The translations under genes were made by a program, and so were the position numbers. Of a DNA stretch of 64,000 bases, positions 1-10,863 are shown piece by piece. Each line of letters starts with the position of its first letter. Positions within the stretch are counted from its first letter, which is position 1. Origin of the DNA: Pleurotus djamor (lineage: Eukaryota; Basidiomycota; Agaricomycetes; Agaricales; Pleurotaceae); the NCBI GenBank assembly GCA_029747585.1, contig JAPEVF010000032.1, positions 93,456 through 157,455 on the forward strand, written 5' to 3'. The notes under the pieces were generated by a model that did not search any database, was not told the DNA's origin, and was given only the letters and a program-made list of their open reading frames with translations.

Positions 1-390
1 CTATCCACNGNTCCGGAGAGCGAAAGCTTAACAACACGAGTATCNAGNTNCCAGCAGGATGGCGGNNTGGGCANGGCATNTNCTNNGTTNTNTGTCTCCA
101 GTNAAGGACGAAGGNTNGNCNACNAGAATATNNACAAGNAAGCANAGCAGTTTTCCNNAGCCAAGNANCNTCGAGGNGNAGTCNNTGNNGANGNGGTATC
201 CAGCTGCANCGAAGGGTCCAGACAGCCGAGCCACGAAGACGGCGCGAGCCAAAAGGTGAATTTGGGNTNGGCCGACTTGCCAAAACCAGTTATGCCCTGC
301 GTCTCCTTCTTTCTTCCTTCCACCACCATCTTTTCCCATCCCCACCGCTCCCTTTTTTCGTTCATCTCACCCTCCCTTCATCAAAANACA

Positions 391-1034
391 ATGCCTCCCA
401 TCTCTGCACGTCAAGCACATTCCCGAAACGGTGGTTCTCACATGTTTTCGCCATCAATCTCTCAAGTCCTTGATTCGCCCCTTCCTGTCACTCCTCGCGC
501 GTGTGNGCAGCGCTCTCGTCGCGGACGTTTTCATCCATATGCCCGGCCCGCGTATGTGGACCCATTAATGGTACCGATGCTNCTCAAGNCANNTGCGCAA
601 AACCACTAACATGNCTTTCTCANCAGAGAACCATTGACGAACGCGACGAGCAACCCCAAATCCATTTTGAAGTCCCAGTAATTGAGGTATNTCTCTTTTT
701 CATCCNTCGTTCCATTTTTTCTCAAGAGCCAACGCGATAGCGCGAAGTCATTGTCCTTCAAGAACCTGAACCAGTCCCAGCTCAGCCTGAGCCCGTTGCA
801 GGCGTAAACGTCGAACCTCTNCNTGGATTTGCATATGTCAGTCAGCGCTTTGCCANGCCTTCGCCTCCTACTGATTACAGTCTAGTTCGCCGATCTCTTC
901 AGGAGGATCATACGCGGCTTTCTGTAGCTGCAAAATNCAACTNTCCATCNATCGTAGCATCTAGAAGCCTTGAGCTTGTGNGTCGNCTTTCGGTTCCCTC
1001 TNTNNTCGCTATNCTCACACGACAGCGACACTAG
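391..1034 (+). CDS. small uncharacterised protein, three exons
   Basis: I do not recognise this family. The spliced model is 391-570, 627-686 and 741-1034, all phase 0, giving about 177 residues and ending in RQRH-stop. Introns of 56 and 54 nt have GT..CAG and GT..TAG borders, which fits the rest of the window. The N-terminus carries SPSISQVLD followed by a basic RSRRGRFHPY stretch and DPLM at the exon end; the second exon opens with RTIDER. The same landmarks occur in the gene at 2654-2934 on the other strand, so the two look like diverged copies. The last exon is rich in Pro, Glu and Val. Scattered Ns leave several residues undefined. No signal peptide or membrane segment is visible. Confidence 0.55.
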
Positions 1035-1291
1035 CTTTCTTGTTGTAAATTTTTTGGCACACTGTGCGCACTCTTGCTGGTCATGGACCATATCTTGTCC
1101 TTCTTGCCACGGCGCTGGCACCCCATTTTTGGATTTTGGGGTCGAACAATGATAGAGTATACAGCTGATCCGATCATATAACATACACATAGGATAACAA
1201 CCGGGGATTAGGACGGGGTAGAATACACTGGAAATCAAAACGATAGTAGTACATAGTTNGGAGGTAGATGAGAGATATACTGGGTCGACGC

Positions 1292-2243
1292 TCATGTTGA
1301 GCGTTTGGGTACTGTGACGATCCATGGGGCGACTTTGGCCGTGAGTCGACGGAGTGTGTGGGCNCCGAGCCACGAAGGCAGGTCTTTGCCATTNGGTTGT
1401 TCGACTAATCTTACTATCTTTCCGTCTTCGTCAAGATCAACGACAATAATAGATTCGACGATCTAAACATANCAACGCAAATGAGATACACGTGAAGANG
1501 ANATGACGCAGTGGGNGTACCTTTTTACGACCAAANAGCTTGAGTGNGTATTCTTGCTTTTGGAAGAAGATTAGGCGATTAGGAGNGGTAGTGGAGGACA
1601 TGATNCGNCTGGAGATGTTCTCGGAATGNGAATACCAANGGGGCTAGGANAATTGATCAGTTGGGCACCGGAGTCAGCATCATGTGCCAGGAAGACCGGC
1701 ATACCATGGCGAACCACTAATTAATCATTTAGCATAAGAGATGCAAGTAAAGCGGTTGGAATAGTCTCACCTGAGCTGCGAATTCATCAAATCCTTCGCA
1801 TTTGCACCAGGGGGTCTATAAGAGAATGTAAGAGAGAAAGCGAGGAGACGTGCGTGCTTCTCCGAAGCTGGCAGAAATGTTCTCACCTCAAGGACTGCAT
1901 CCCGACGCCATGACCTGTCTAATATCTCGACAGTCGGTTTGCAGGAATACAGCTCCTTCAAATCATCCATTACACGATGATGATCTGTCTTGACTTCAAG
2001 GAAATGACTCGGACGGCGCTCATGAGTACTGTGTCTGTGGTTNAATGCCTCGGGGTCGACTCGAATGCCAGAGTAATGAGCTGCACCGGCGACAGATTCC
2101 ACTANGGAGGCGGTGGGAAGGAGGATAGATCCGGGGTGNAAGGTTTGTGTCGGTGGNGAGGGTGATCGTGACAGCGAGAANGATGCTCGCGTCGGTGNGG
2201 ACGGTGTGCGGTGGTGTGAGGGACTAAGGCTGCGTCTGTGCAT
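1292..2243 (-). CDS. conserved fungal protein, possibly SnoaL/NTF2-like
   Basis: Read on the minus strand, the spliced product contains VMDDLKELYSCKPTVEILD, RSWRRDAVLED, PWCKCEGFDEFAAQ, then QEYTLKLFGRKK, a strand IVESIIVVDLDEDGKIVRLV and a C-terminus of the form WLGAHTLRRLTAKVAPWIV. The alternating helix and strand layout, with a short acid-rich strand near the end, resembles the small NTF2-like/SnoaL-like fold seen in many unnamed fungal proteins; that assignment is inference. The first donor follows at 1886 (LE|GTGAG) and further introns of about 50 nt follow. The N-terminal 60 or so residues (from Met at 2243) are His/Pro/Ser-rich and may be partly untranslated, so the start is uncertain. 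Ns affect several positions. Confidence 0.5.
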
Positions 2244-2653
2244 AGTGGTTTAGTAGGAAGAGGAGTGACGTATTTGTGACACGGTNTGTGACAAACATAT
2301 CGCACGTGGGAGGGCCCAGCCTCNGAGCCTCTGACTCGCGACTCNNNNAGCAAAGACGCAGCAAGGATATCGCGGTTTCGAGCAAGCTCATATTCTAAGT
2401 ACAAATGCTGATAGATACGCAAAATTTAGGCCAAGATGGCATTGGTGTGATTATGGAGTTACGGTGTATTGAGTTTCTCAACATCTGTGATGTTGTTCTC
2501 TAGGTGAATTGGTGTGATGGATGGAAAACGAATGTGGACAAGCTGGGAACGGATATAACATCTTGAGAACTTGATGAAGGGGCAGAATATGGGGAAAAAT
2601 ACACACAATGTGTGACCTGATGGATGTAGCCTGTCTTTGCCTTCCAACTTCGT

Positions 2654-2934
2654 TCAAAAGGCTCCGCCCTGCCTGTCAGTTTGCACAGGCTGGAAACGCT
2701 CATCGATTGTGCGCTGGGCTCAATCAGCATCTGAAAAAAGGTAGGAAAGGTCTCACTTACCATGAGGGGATCATTATCGGAGCGGTAGTGGCAGCACGGG
2801 TAAGGATGGTATCTCCGAGTATTCTTGACTCTCGTGCACAGCTGCGACTGATTGTACGCGTCAAGGACTTGATTGATGGACGGCGCGTAAGCGTAGCTTC
2901 CTCCGGTGCGCGAACGAACGAAAACGGCAGGCAT
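2654..2934 (-). CDS. short diverged relative of the 391-1034 gene
   Basis: On the minus strand an exon from Met at 2934 to 2761 reads through YAPSINQVLDAY, a basic RRYHPY stretch and DPLM. A 47-nt intron (2760-2714, GTAAG..CCCAG) follows. The next exon starts RTIDERFQ and stops at 2654, giving about 77 residues. The order SI.QVLD, R.HPY, DPLM at the exon border, RTIDER at the next exon start, and the phase-0 intron position all match the gene at 391-1034. The C-terminal half of that gene has no counterpart here, so this copy is either truncated or has a different end. Function is unknown. Confidence 0.45.
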
Positions 2935-5900
2935 GGTAGAGAACGAGGTGTGGATGAAGAAGACGGTGAGGAAGGAGAGTGGGTCGAGGTGGTTGAGGTT
3001 AAAGAGGAAAACCCTAGAAAAATTAGCCTTTTAGGCCAAGTCACGATATTGATTTGCCGCCGAAGGGTTCGCCTTCCTCCCAGCTTCAGCTTCTCCTCAA
3101 GCCCAGACCCAGAATCGCAAGGCGCAGTCTTCTTTTCCTTCGTTTCCAAGGCACCATATGCTGATTGAATACGCCAGAATCCCGTCCGTACACCCAGCTC
3201 GGTAAAACGTGCAGAGCGAAGGGATACGAATGACGTACTCCGCTGTGTCCTGCAACGGGCTTGCTGACCCACGCCGTGGAGCAGCTTGTGCAACTGGTGC
3301 TTGTCGACGCGGCCGCCTCCCGAATCAAATCCAGGACGAACACGAGGCGGTCTTGGAAGGGGGCGGCGACTTCGCTTTGACTCCCAAAACCGTCGGGAAG
3401 TCGGGCCAGATTCCTCCTGGAAGGGTGCGCATGCCCTACGCCCAGGTCATATGGGCGGTCACACAGGGTTTTGCTCGAGTCACCTTTTGAGCCGATGCCC
3501 GACGTCCCTTGGCCGAACGACGTTGGCCGCCCTTGATCCGTATTAGGAAAGAGGCGGCAGTCACGTGGGGGCGTCAGGAGCAAAATGAGTCAAGGCAAGT
3601 TGGCTCCGCGTTTTTCCTTTGCTCTCAACCAACTAAAACACTTTTTCAGTGTAAATGTATCGCAGTGTGCTTGAACGACATACCCAGACCAAGACTCAAG
3701 ACCAAAGAAGACAAACTCAACATCAGTCGCGCCCTCGCAAGACAGAAGACATCAAGGTTCAACATTGTCGCCGAAATCATCGACGTGAACTTCAATGTGA
3801 TCTCGTGTGCATACCTTGAAGACATCGCTTTAATCAAGAATCCAGAAAGAATCAACTCTGACGACACACCTTTGAGCCTGAGCCCTCTGATGACCTTGCA
3901 GCCTGGCCCTTGTTCTCCTGCTCCGGCTGGCTACCTGACTCGTGGGTCATATAAACCATCTGGAAAACGACGGCAAGAGACACTCGTAGCCTTGAATCTC
4001 AAGGTTGGCCTTGAGGCCTTGAGGTCTGAACGTCGAGTTGTCATTTTGAACTGGAAGACCGCAGTGAACCTCCATGACTCAATCCCGAGATCTGAGAGTT
4101 CCAGGTCGCATGGTAGCATCCTTCGCTAGGCTTATCCTCAAGTCTTCAAGTTTCAACGTGCTAGTGTGACCATCTCAAATTTCAAGAAGGATCAAGCAGG
4201 CAAAAATCTCAAGACTCACCTGAAGGCCACCAACCTAGCCCACCATCTATCCTGAGTTTTGCAAGATAAAATCACTCTAGAGTGTCCTCTGCGCCCCAAC
4301 ATCCCCTCAAAGCCCCATCAAGAAGCCTGATCCAGTCGCCGTCGAAAAGGTAGCTGTCAAACTGCAAGGTCCCTCGAATATTTCCAAACGGTCAGAAAAT
4401 TTCCTCAAGCGACCAGAGAAATGTGTGCATGAATCCGATTCGATCCTGAACAAGTCGCAAGCCCAGCAAGAAAAATCAGCATTTAAATGAGTATGTGGAA
4501 GAAAGAGCAAGAATTTTAAAAATCGACAAGCTGGTAGCGAGTCAAGGTGGGTGAAGTTGTGGCCAAGTTGTGGCAGCAAACAAGACGCAGTGCTGCCGCG
4601 CGATCGACTTGCCGCCCTCTTTGAATTTCCACTGCTTTTGAAATTCCCAGATTTTCTATTTCTTTCTCTCTTTCTCCTTCCCCAGGCGAAATTTATCGTT
4701 GTACAGGATTCCCTTTGAAACTTCGACGGCGACCTCTCTTCAAACTCGGCTTCGAAGGTTGCCTGGGGGTCCTTAAACTTCGCTCACTCCCATATTCTGG
4801 ATTTTCCACCTAACGGATACAGTGGTCTAGCAAGGAGGGCCATTTTGCGATGGATTTACTGGCAGGAGTAGCAAGAGGCTAGGTGAGTTGCAAATCCAGA
4901 AACTCAACGTCCTACCCCGCCCATTCCATCGCGCAGTTTGCAACGATTCGGCATAACTTTCGTCGCCATAACACCAACCCTCTGGCCTCCGAGCTTCGGA
5001 CCTCAAGGCTAGATGCGATAAATCACAAATTTCCTGACTTCCGGGCAGCCGCTTGAAGCATTTGCGACGTCGTGGAATCCACGCATCGCATCTGCCGCAA
5101 CTTCGCTCCCTGGTGACTTCTTGCGAAAAGCACTCCACAGAAGCTCGCAAATTGTCCCCTAGGGACAATTTGTAGGGGGACATGATGATAGCGGCCTTGG
5201 GTGAAGAGCGATGCGAAACAATGGAGACCATCTCCGTCACTTCATCAAATACGCCGGTGTTCTGTCCTTCTTCCAATTCTTCCAATAAATGAATATCTAT
5301 CCCCCCATCATTTCTGGAATCTGCCCAGCTCGAGCATCGCACCCATTTTCGATGAATTCCTGGGTTGCGTGATGACCGTCAAATTGCAACAGCTAAATTT
5401 TCGTTTTTAGGGGTTATCGAGGTTCTTCATTCTCTCAATTTACCCACTAGCCCTAGTGGCGGACTAACCGGTCACTGGTGCCCTCAAAGTCCCGCTCGAG
5501 TCCCATAAACTGAGACTGCGACTGGCAATCTGAAGAAGATACTCCTCTAGGACGAGCGGTTTGGCATGTCATCGACTTCCAACGTGGATATGTGCAACAG
5601 CAGCGTCTCCGCCGACATCCTTGACCCGCTGGTTTCTCTCTTTCCACCGACAATCAGACGTCCTCCTCATTACAAGCCCTTAGGAAGGGACTCGTCCATT
5701 TGCCTTGATATTTAACAGTCTCTTTGGATCTCCCCGTAGAACAAGTGCCCGTGAACCCACCGGAGGACGGATTGCTGGTTAACAGAAGGGCACCCAATGG
5801 TTCTCCGCGTTCGTGGGCTCTTGGGCCGTCCGAAGCTGGTGTTAACTTTGCCTACCCTCCGGGATATCGTACTGTGTTACAGTCGCTATAGATCCACGCC

Positions 5901-6766
5901 TGGTGCCTTGACCTCGCTAAGAAGGCACCCCCGTTCTTCGACGGAGCCCATGCACACGCGAGCATTGAAAGGTCAAGAGTCGTAACGTATGTACCCATAT
6001 CATATTCATACGCAAGTGGCTAACGGACGAGATAGTGCTCAGACGCATCTGGTGGAATGAGGACTACATTGCTAACCTACCTCAGATTGTTTCCATCCGC
6101 TGATGTGTCGACCGTGCCCCGTTGGCGAAACTCGAGACCATAAACCGCCCAACGCAGCCTTTGACACAGGAGTACGAGCGGGAGCTACAGTTTACTTACA
6201 TCTCGAGACTGCTGCGCTCAATCGTTGCAACAAATGGTCGCGATGGACCTCCAGGATTAAAGATGTCATTCATGCTATATGGTCTTTGGATTTATCTGTT
6301 CAGCAGCTGCTTTCATCACCCGGGGACAAATGCGCTTTATTGAGAATGCAAACNAAAAAAATATCATATCACTACTCAACCGCGAATGCCCACCCTTAAC
6401 ATGGACGGTTGGTGTCGAGTCCAACACAGGGAGACACTGGAATCTCTGGTAGTCTCGAGATCCAGTCGACAAATCCAACTATGCATTCACGTCTAGTTCT
6501 TTCCTACATTTCTTCATCGCAAGATGTTACACGTATCCTTGTCGTTCTAGGATGTACACGAGCTTCTGATACCGTAACCCTGAACTCGGTCGCCCAGGAC
6601 CCTTGTAATGCTCGAAGGATTTTTATCTCCAGAGGACTGTACTAGCTCCGAATACACTGACTGATATGATGTACGCATAACCTGCATTCCATACTGCGCG
6701 TGTCGTGATCATCGCGTCTAACAATGAACTCAGCTTGAAGCGCGACGGGATTATGGGCGCTTGTGC
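2935..6766. other. 3.8 kb without a recognised gene
   Basis: Several open frames exist. The longest is 206 codons on the plus strand at 3509-4129, but it has no recognisable domain, no plausible intron pattern and no match to a family I know. The stretch 3640-4560 is unusually rich in TCAAG/CTTGA words on both strands. Between 5700 and 6650 short open stretches alternate with stops in every frame, as expected of a decayed gene or mobile element, but no reverse transcriptase, transposase, terminal repeat or target duplication is visible. Confidence 0.4.
5148..5172. repeat. perfect 11-bp palindrome with 3-nt loop
   Basis: CAAATTGTCCC at 5148-5158 is followed by CTA and then its exact reverse complement at 5162-5172. 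It lies in sequence with no assignable gene. It could be a hairpin, a dimeric protein-binding site, or chance. Confidence 0.7.
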
Positions 6767-8256
6767 ATGTTGTCCTTGTCCTCCAACCAGCGCGCCGTAT
6801 TGAAGCGAGGTAAGTCATCGTCGAAATCCTTGAGAGTCCACTCGTTGACGATCCGTCTCCCAAGGCAATGTTGTGGACAGCGATGATCTCATCCTGACCC
6901 CGCCTTACGAGCTCGCGCGTCGATGCAAGGTCTCCTTGCTTGATATTCAGACCATTGTCGATGCTGTCTGCGCAGCTTCGCTCCAGACTCTCTCTCCTCT
7001 GCATACGCTGGTTGGTCAACACACTAAGTTCTCCACGGGTGACCCTGGTCTGGACGACGCGCTCGGAGGTGGGATGCAGACGGGAATGGTCTGGGAGGTC
7101 GCGGGAGAAAGGTGATTCACGCGTCTTTATTCGTCCATGATACGCACTATTCAAGGATCTCGGAAGCTCTGCAGGGAAAACTCAGTTGGCACTCCAACTA
7201 TCCTTGTCCGTCCAATTGCCCCCGGAGCAAGGGGGCTTGTCCGGTGCGACTTGCTATTTGACAACTTCCTCCAAGCTCCCTACCACTCGTCTCCTCGAGA
7301 TAAGGGAGTCTCGCCAATCTTGGCTGCCTTCGCTTTGCAGTCTGGATCACATCCACACGCTTCCAGTCCCAACTATACCCCTTCTCACACAGGTCCTATC
7401 GACGCTCCTCCCGCAGCAGATCGAAATGTTGTCTTCGACCACGCGACCGATCAAACTCATCGTCATCGACGCTTTGGCTGAGCTCTTTCATGACATGTCT
7501 GAGAAAACCACAACGAACACCCTCGTTGAACGTTCTCGTAACATCTCAGAGATTGCTCAGCTCTTGCATTCGCTCGCCAGCAAGCATCGAATATGCATTT
7601 TGGTTGTGAATGAAGTTGTCGACTCGTTTCAGAGACAGCCTTCGAATGGGCTGGAAAACGAATTGATCTACTCTGAACAATCTCGTTGGTTCGCCAGAAC
7701 CAATAGCGTACCTCAGGAAAACGCGAAAGAAGCCGCCTTGGGGCTGGGATGGGCTAATCAGGTCAACGCTCGGATATTCCTCAACCGGACGGGCCGTAGG
7801 CGTTACTTTGCTGAAGATCCAACGCACACCTCGAAAGAGCGAAAGAGATTCAACAGCGCCACGCCCCATATTTCTTCAGATGACGCATCCCTCCAGGAAG
7901 CTCTCCCAATACGCCGCCTCAGCATCTTATTCAGCAGCGTTTCCCTGCCAACTTCCTTGGACTACATAGTCACCGCTGCTGGCATATCCTCTCTACCCGA
8001 TGACAATGGGCCCAAATCACCACCGCCAGCAGTGAACTTGACCTCGACCCCCGATGTCTTGTACTCTAGCCAAGTCGAGCCTACACAAAGTCAACTCGCT
8101 CCGTTAGACATCGGTTTCGTCGAAGACGACACAAGTGTTCCTGTCCTCTCGACTGAGGACCCAGATTCCGATTGGGAGCAATACTGGAAAGACGAAGATG
8201 AATTTCCTGCGGACTTTTATGACGAGCTTGACCTTCAAGACCCCTCGCAGTCGTAG
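6767..8256 (+). CDS. RAD51 paralogue of Rad57/XRCC3 type
   Basis: This is a RecA/RAD51-family ATPase of the Rad57/XRCC3 branch, acting in homologous recombination as a RAD51 loading partner. The model has three exons: 6767-6809, 6865-7111 and 7167-8256, about 459 residues. The short first exon supplies MLSLSSNQRAVLKR and joins to GNVVDSDDLILTPPYELARR, the helical N-terminal domain. Walker A, GESSAGKTQ, is split by the second intron and only forms after splicing. Walker B is seen as KLIVIDAL. FSTGDPGLDDALGGG precedes Walker A, as in the family, and the core ends in ARIFLNRTGRRRYF. The C-terminal 130 residues are acidic and low in complexity. The first exon was chosen because the frame upstream of 6865 has no usable ATG. 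The gene converges with the minus-strand gene ending at 8435. Confidence 0.9.
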
Positions 8257-8434
8257 TTAGCGGCTTGTGTGGCCCCGATTGGGGGTTTGTAATACCTACC
8301 TGGGCTATCCCTTTGACCTCGCTACGACATTCTAGCGGATCCAACGTTTGTATACTATATCCACGTACATATCGTACACACTCAATAATGTAAAGAACGA
8401 CGAAGTGACAATGTAAAAGAGCNAAAAAAGACGG

Positions 8435-9254
8435 CTACACCCTGGCCCCAGCAAGGCGTTCACTATCAACAGAGCGACCTAGGGTCCGCGACGTCCCAGG
8501 TCGATACGCTCTTTGAGGGTAAGCAGGCGTTGAATAACTCGTCGCTCGGTATCCGTTGGGATACGGCGTGATCTTGAAGGCAGGCTCGACATGAAAATAA
8601 GAAACGATGCCACCTGTGACACCTACAGATATAGCCGTTAAGTACCATTCAAACATGTCAGATAGTTTAGGGGGGGACGAACCGATGAGGGAGACAAGAC
8701 ACCATAAAGCGAGAGACATGGAACCGAAAGCACAGGAAGAGGGGAGAATAGAGTAGTCCTGACATATTCCCACTTGGGAGATGCGAACGCCTGCGTGGAT
8801 GATAGCCACTAGGGGGAGTGTATAAGTTTGAGACCAACAAGTGTTTGCGGCGAACTCACCAAAAGCGAGACAAGTAATGAGACCGAACGTCCACACCCCG
8901 TTGAGATTTCTTCGGCTGATAGGATTTCGGAAGCGGGCGCGGCTATAAGCCGTGAATGCGACGGAGATGGCGAAGACTGCGAAAGAGAAAGTGGCCAAAA
9001 ACATCGCGAAGGTTGGTAGAGGTGACAGAACTACACGTATAGCATCTTGTCAGATACTCGTCTTCTCACGTAGAATTAGAAGAGTATACCTTGGTTCTTT
9101 AGTAGGGCTGATAGAGAGACGGCGACTAAGATGAGATCGCAAACGCAAAAGAGAGCTGTGTAGAAGATGGAATGAGACCTGTCGCATCAGAGAGACATGG
9201 AAAGGGCCACTCACCCATGAGCATCTCTTCGACGGCAAGGAAAGGGAAGGTCAT
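8435..9254 (-). CDS. small multi-pass membrane protein, unknown function
   Basis: The spliced minus-strand product starts MTFPFLAVEEMLM at 9254 and runs through about five exons. It has hydrophobic stretches around CVCDLILVAVSLSALL, FLATFSFAVFAISVAFTAY, WTFGLITCLAF and SLALWCLVSLIG, giving roughly four membrane helices. A soluble C-terminal tail is rich in Tyr, Pro and Arg and ends near ERLAGARV. The layout resembles MARVEL-like or other four-helix membrane proteins common in basidiomycetes, but I see no diagnostic motif. Exon borders at GTGAG (first exon), GTATAC, GTGAGTTCG and GTTCG are plausible. It converges with the Rad57-like gene, leaving about 180 bp between stop codons. Confidence 0.6.
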
Positions 9255-9786
9255 GATGCAGGCTTTGAAAAGTGAAGATAGAAAACAAAAGAGAGGCGAA
9301 GGGAAAGGAACTGGGGGGAGGATTTGGTGGTCAGTGACGGTATAAATAACTGTTGTGGCCAGTGGCCACGACTCTGGGCTTCATGCTCTGTCTTTGTAGC
9401 CATTGGGCTTTGTGCAAGGCAATGAGAGAGACACGCTGAATCCTCGAGCTGGANTCGNATTGAGGTCACCGAAGCAAGGGCTTTGTTCACTGCCAAGATG
9501 TTGACGCCGAGGTGTTTCCTATTATGGTGAGCCTGATGTCGGGAGGAGGCGATAATCNNNGTNGTGAGAACCTAATTATCAGAGAAGTCCGGATTCAAAT
9601 CATCCATTCCATATTCAAAGGAAGCATAATATAATGTACAAACGCTTGGGAATGAAAGGGGTGTAATGNGAAGGAGAATGAGTTCGTAGGGTCAAACGAG
9701 CAGAAGAACAAAGACATCACTGATCAAAGTAGTCTCGCGCCATTCTCTAATGAACCAAAAGTAAAGGAGAGAGAAAGCCGGCCGAA
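9255..9786. other. intergenic, no gene seen
   Basis: About 530 bases with scattered Ns between the start of the membrane-protein gene and the end of ATG8, holding upstream sequence of the first and downstream sequence of the second. No convincing open frame or RNA gene is visible. Confidence 0.5.
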
Positions 9787-10402
9787 TCATACATCGGAAG
9801 GTATCTCCAGCCAGTCCTCCATTCCAAAGGTGTTCTCCCCTGAGTAGCTCACGTAGAGGAAGTTGTCCTCGTCCCTGCGAAAATTGTTAGGCAAGTATCA
9901 GACGAGTGGCGGAATCAGACGTACTTGTGCTCCTCGTAGATGGCGCTCATCAAAGCAGCGGTGGGCGGTAGTACCTCGTCGACGAAAATGAAGATCGCTT
10001 TCTCCGGTGCCAACTTGATACGCTTCCGTATCACGTATACGAACTGACCGACGGTCAAGTCCTGAGAAACGATTATTTTAGCGAGATTGCATATCGTTGG
10101 GTTCATCCGTACGCACCGATGGCACCAGGTACTTCTTCTTGTCGATCGTAGGTATGTCCGTCCTATCTGCTTTCTCGCAGATGACCTGCACGATAATATG
10201 ATCAGAACTGNGTCCTCCCAACGCCGGCAATTGTGGGCAAGGCGCTCACGGGAATACGATCGGGGTACTTCTGTCTTATACGCTCAGCTTCGGCCTTGCG
10301 CTTCTCTGAAGGAAATTCAAGTTCGAATTCAGCAAGGAGTGGTGCTGACAACTGCGGACTGTACGAACCNAAGGGGTGCTCATCCTTGAATTTGGACCTC
10401 AT
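9787..10402 (-). CDS. ATG8: autophagy protein Atg8
   Basis: Atg8 is the ubiquitin-like protein that is conjugated to phosphatidylethanolamine on autophagosome membranes. The spliced minus-strand product is almost identical to fungal Atg8: [29 protein letters not shown], then the core [33 protein letters not shown] and [10 protein letters not shown]. It ends with NTFG followed by a short tail, [11 protein letters not shown]. The Gly after TF is the residue exposed by the Atg4 protease, so the tail is removed before lipidation. Five exons with four short introns are needed; an N falls at the first exon border (about 10370), where Phe is expected. Length is about 125 residues, normal for the family. 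Confidence 0.97.
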
Positions 10403-10863
10403 GTTGGATGCGATATGGGATGTGCGTGCGACGAAGACGATATCAAAGCTTGTGNGTGGTGGNTGGTGGTGGTAGGAATGAAAGCGGCGGTGTTGCAAAG
10501 TACAGCAGCCTTAAGAGNACCCACGCGCTTGTTATGGCCTTTCACTGNCTCGAACAACAGNTGACAACAAAGCCTCTGCTCGCCGCAAAAGGCAACCTGG
10601 GACAATTTGGTAACAGCTTAGCAACCGGACCCTCTTTATGAGTACAACTGACTCTCGTTAACTTGTAAGCACGTCGGTAGCACGTTCAAAGGGTATATTG
10701 TTGGTAAGATAGGCGATGAGTACACNTAAGTCAGAACAACTAATCACTACAATTGGATANGACAAGGAAGGTGGCAAAAGTGATGGCGATTATTGGGCGA
10801 TTAAATATTAANTAATGGTGANGTTCTCCTGTTGAGACTGCTAAGCGTCCGTAGCGGAATGCA
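10403..10863. other. intergenic, no gene seen
   Basis: About 460 bases with many Ns between the ATG8 start and the end of the Band-7 gene. It should hold the ATG8 promoter. I see no convincing coding sequence. Confidence 0.45.

Noticed and set aside
2608..3168. 186-codon plus-strand open frame
   Set aside because: It overlaps the spliced minus-strand gene at 2654-2934 and mirrors it; the rest has basic and Ser-rich composition typical of antisense frames. No domain seen.
3086..3583. 165-codon minus-strand frame and overlapping plus-strand frames
   Set aside because: Overlapping frames on both strands without family resemblance, codon-phase continuity or plausible introns.
5700..6650. Retrotransposon or DNA transposon remnant
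   Set aside because: Decay is suggested by stops in all frames, but no reverse transcriptase, integrase or transposase motif, long terminal repeat or target duplication could be found.
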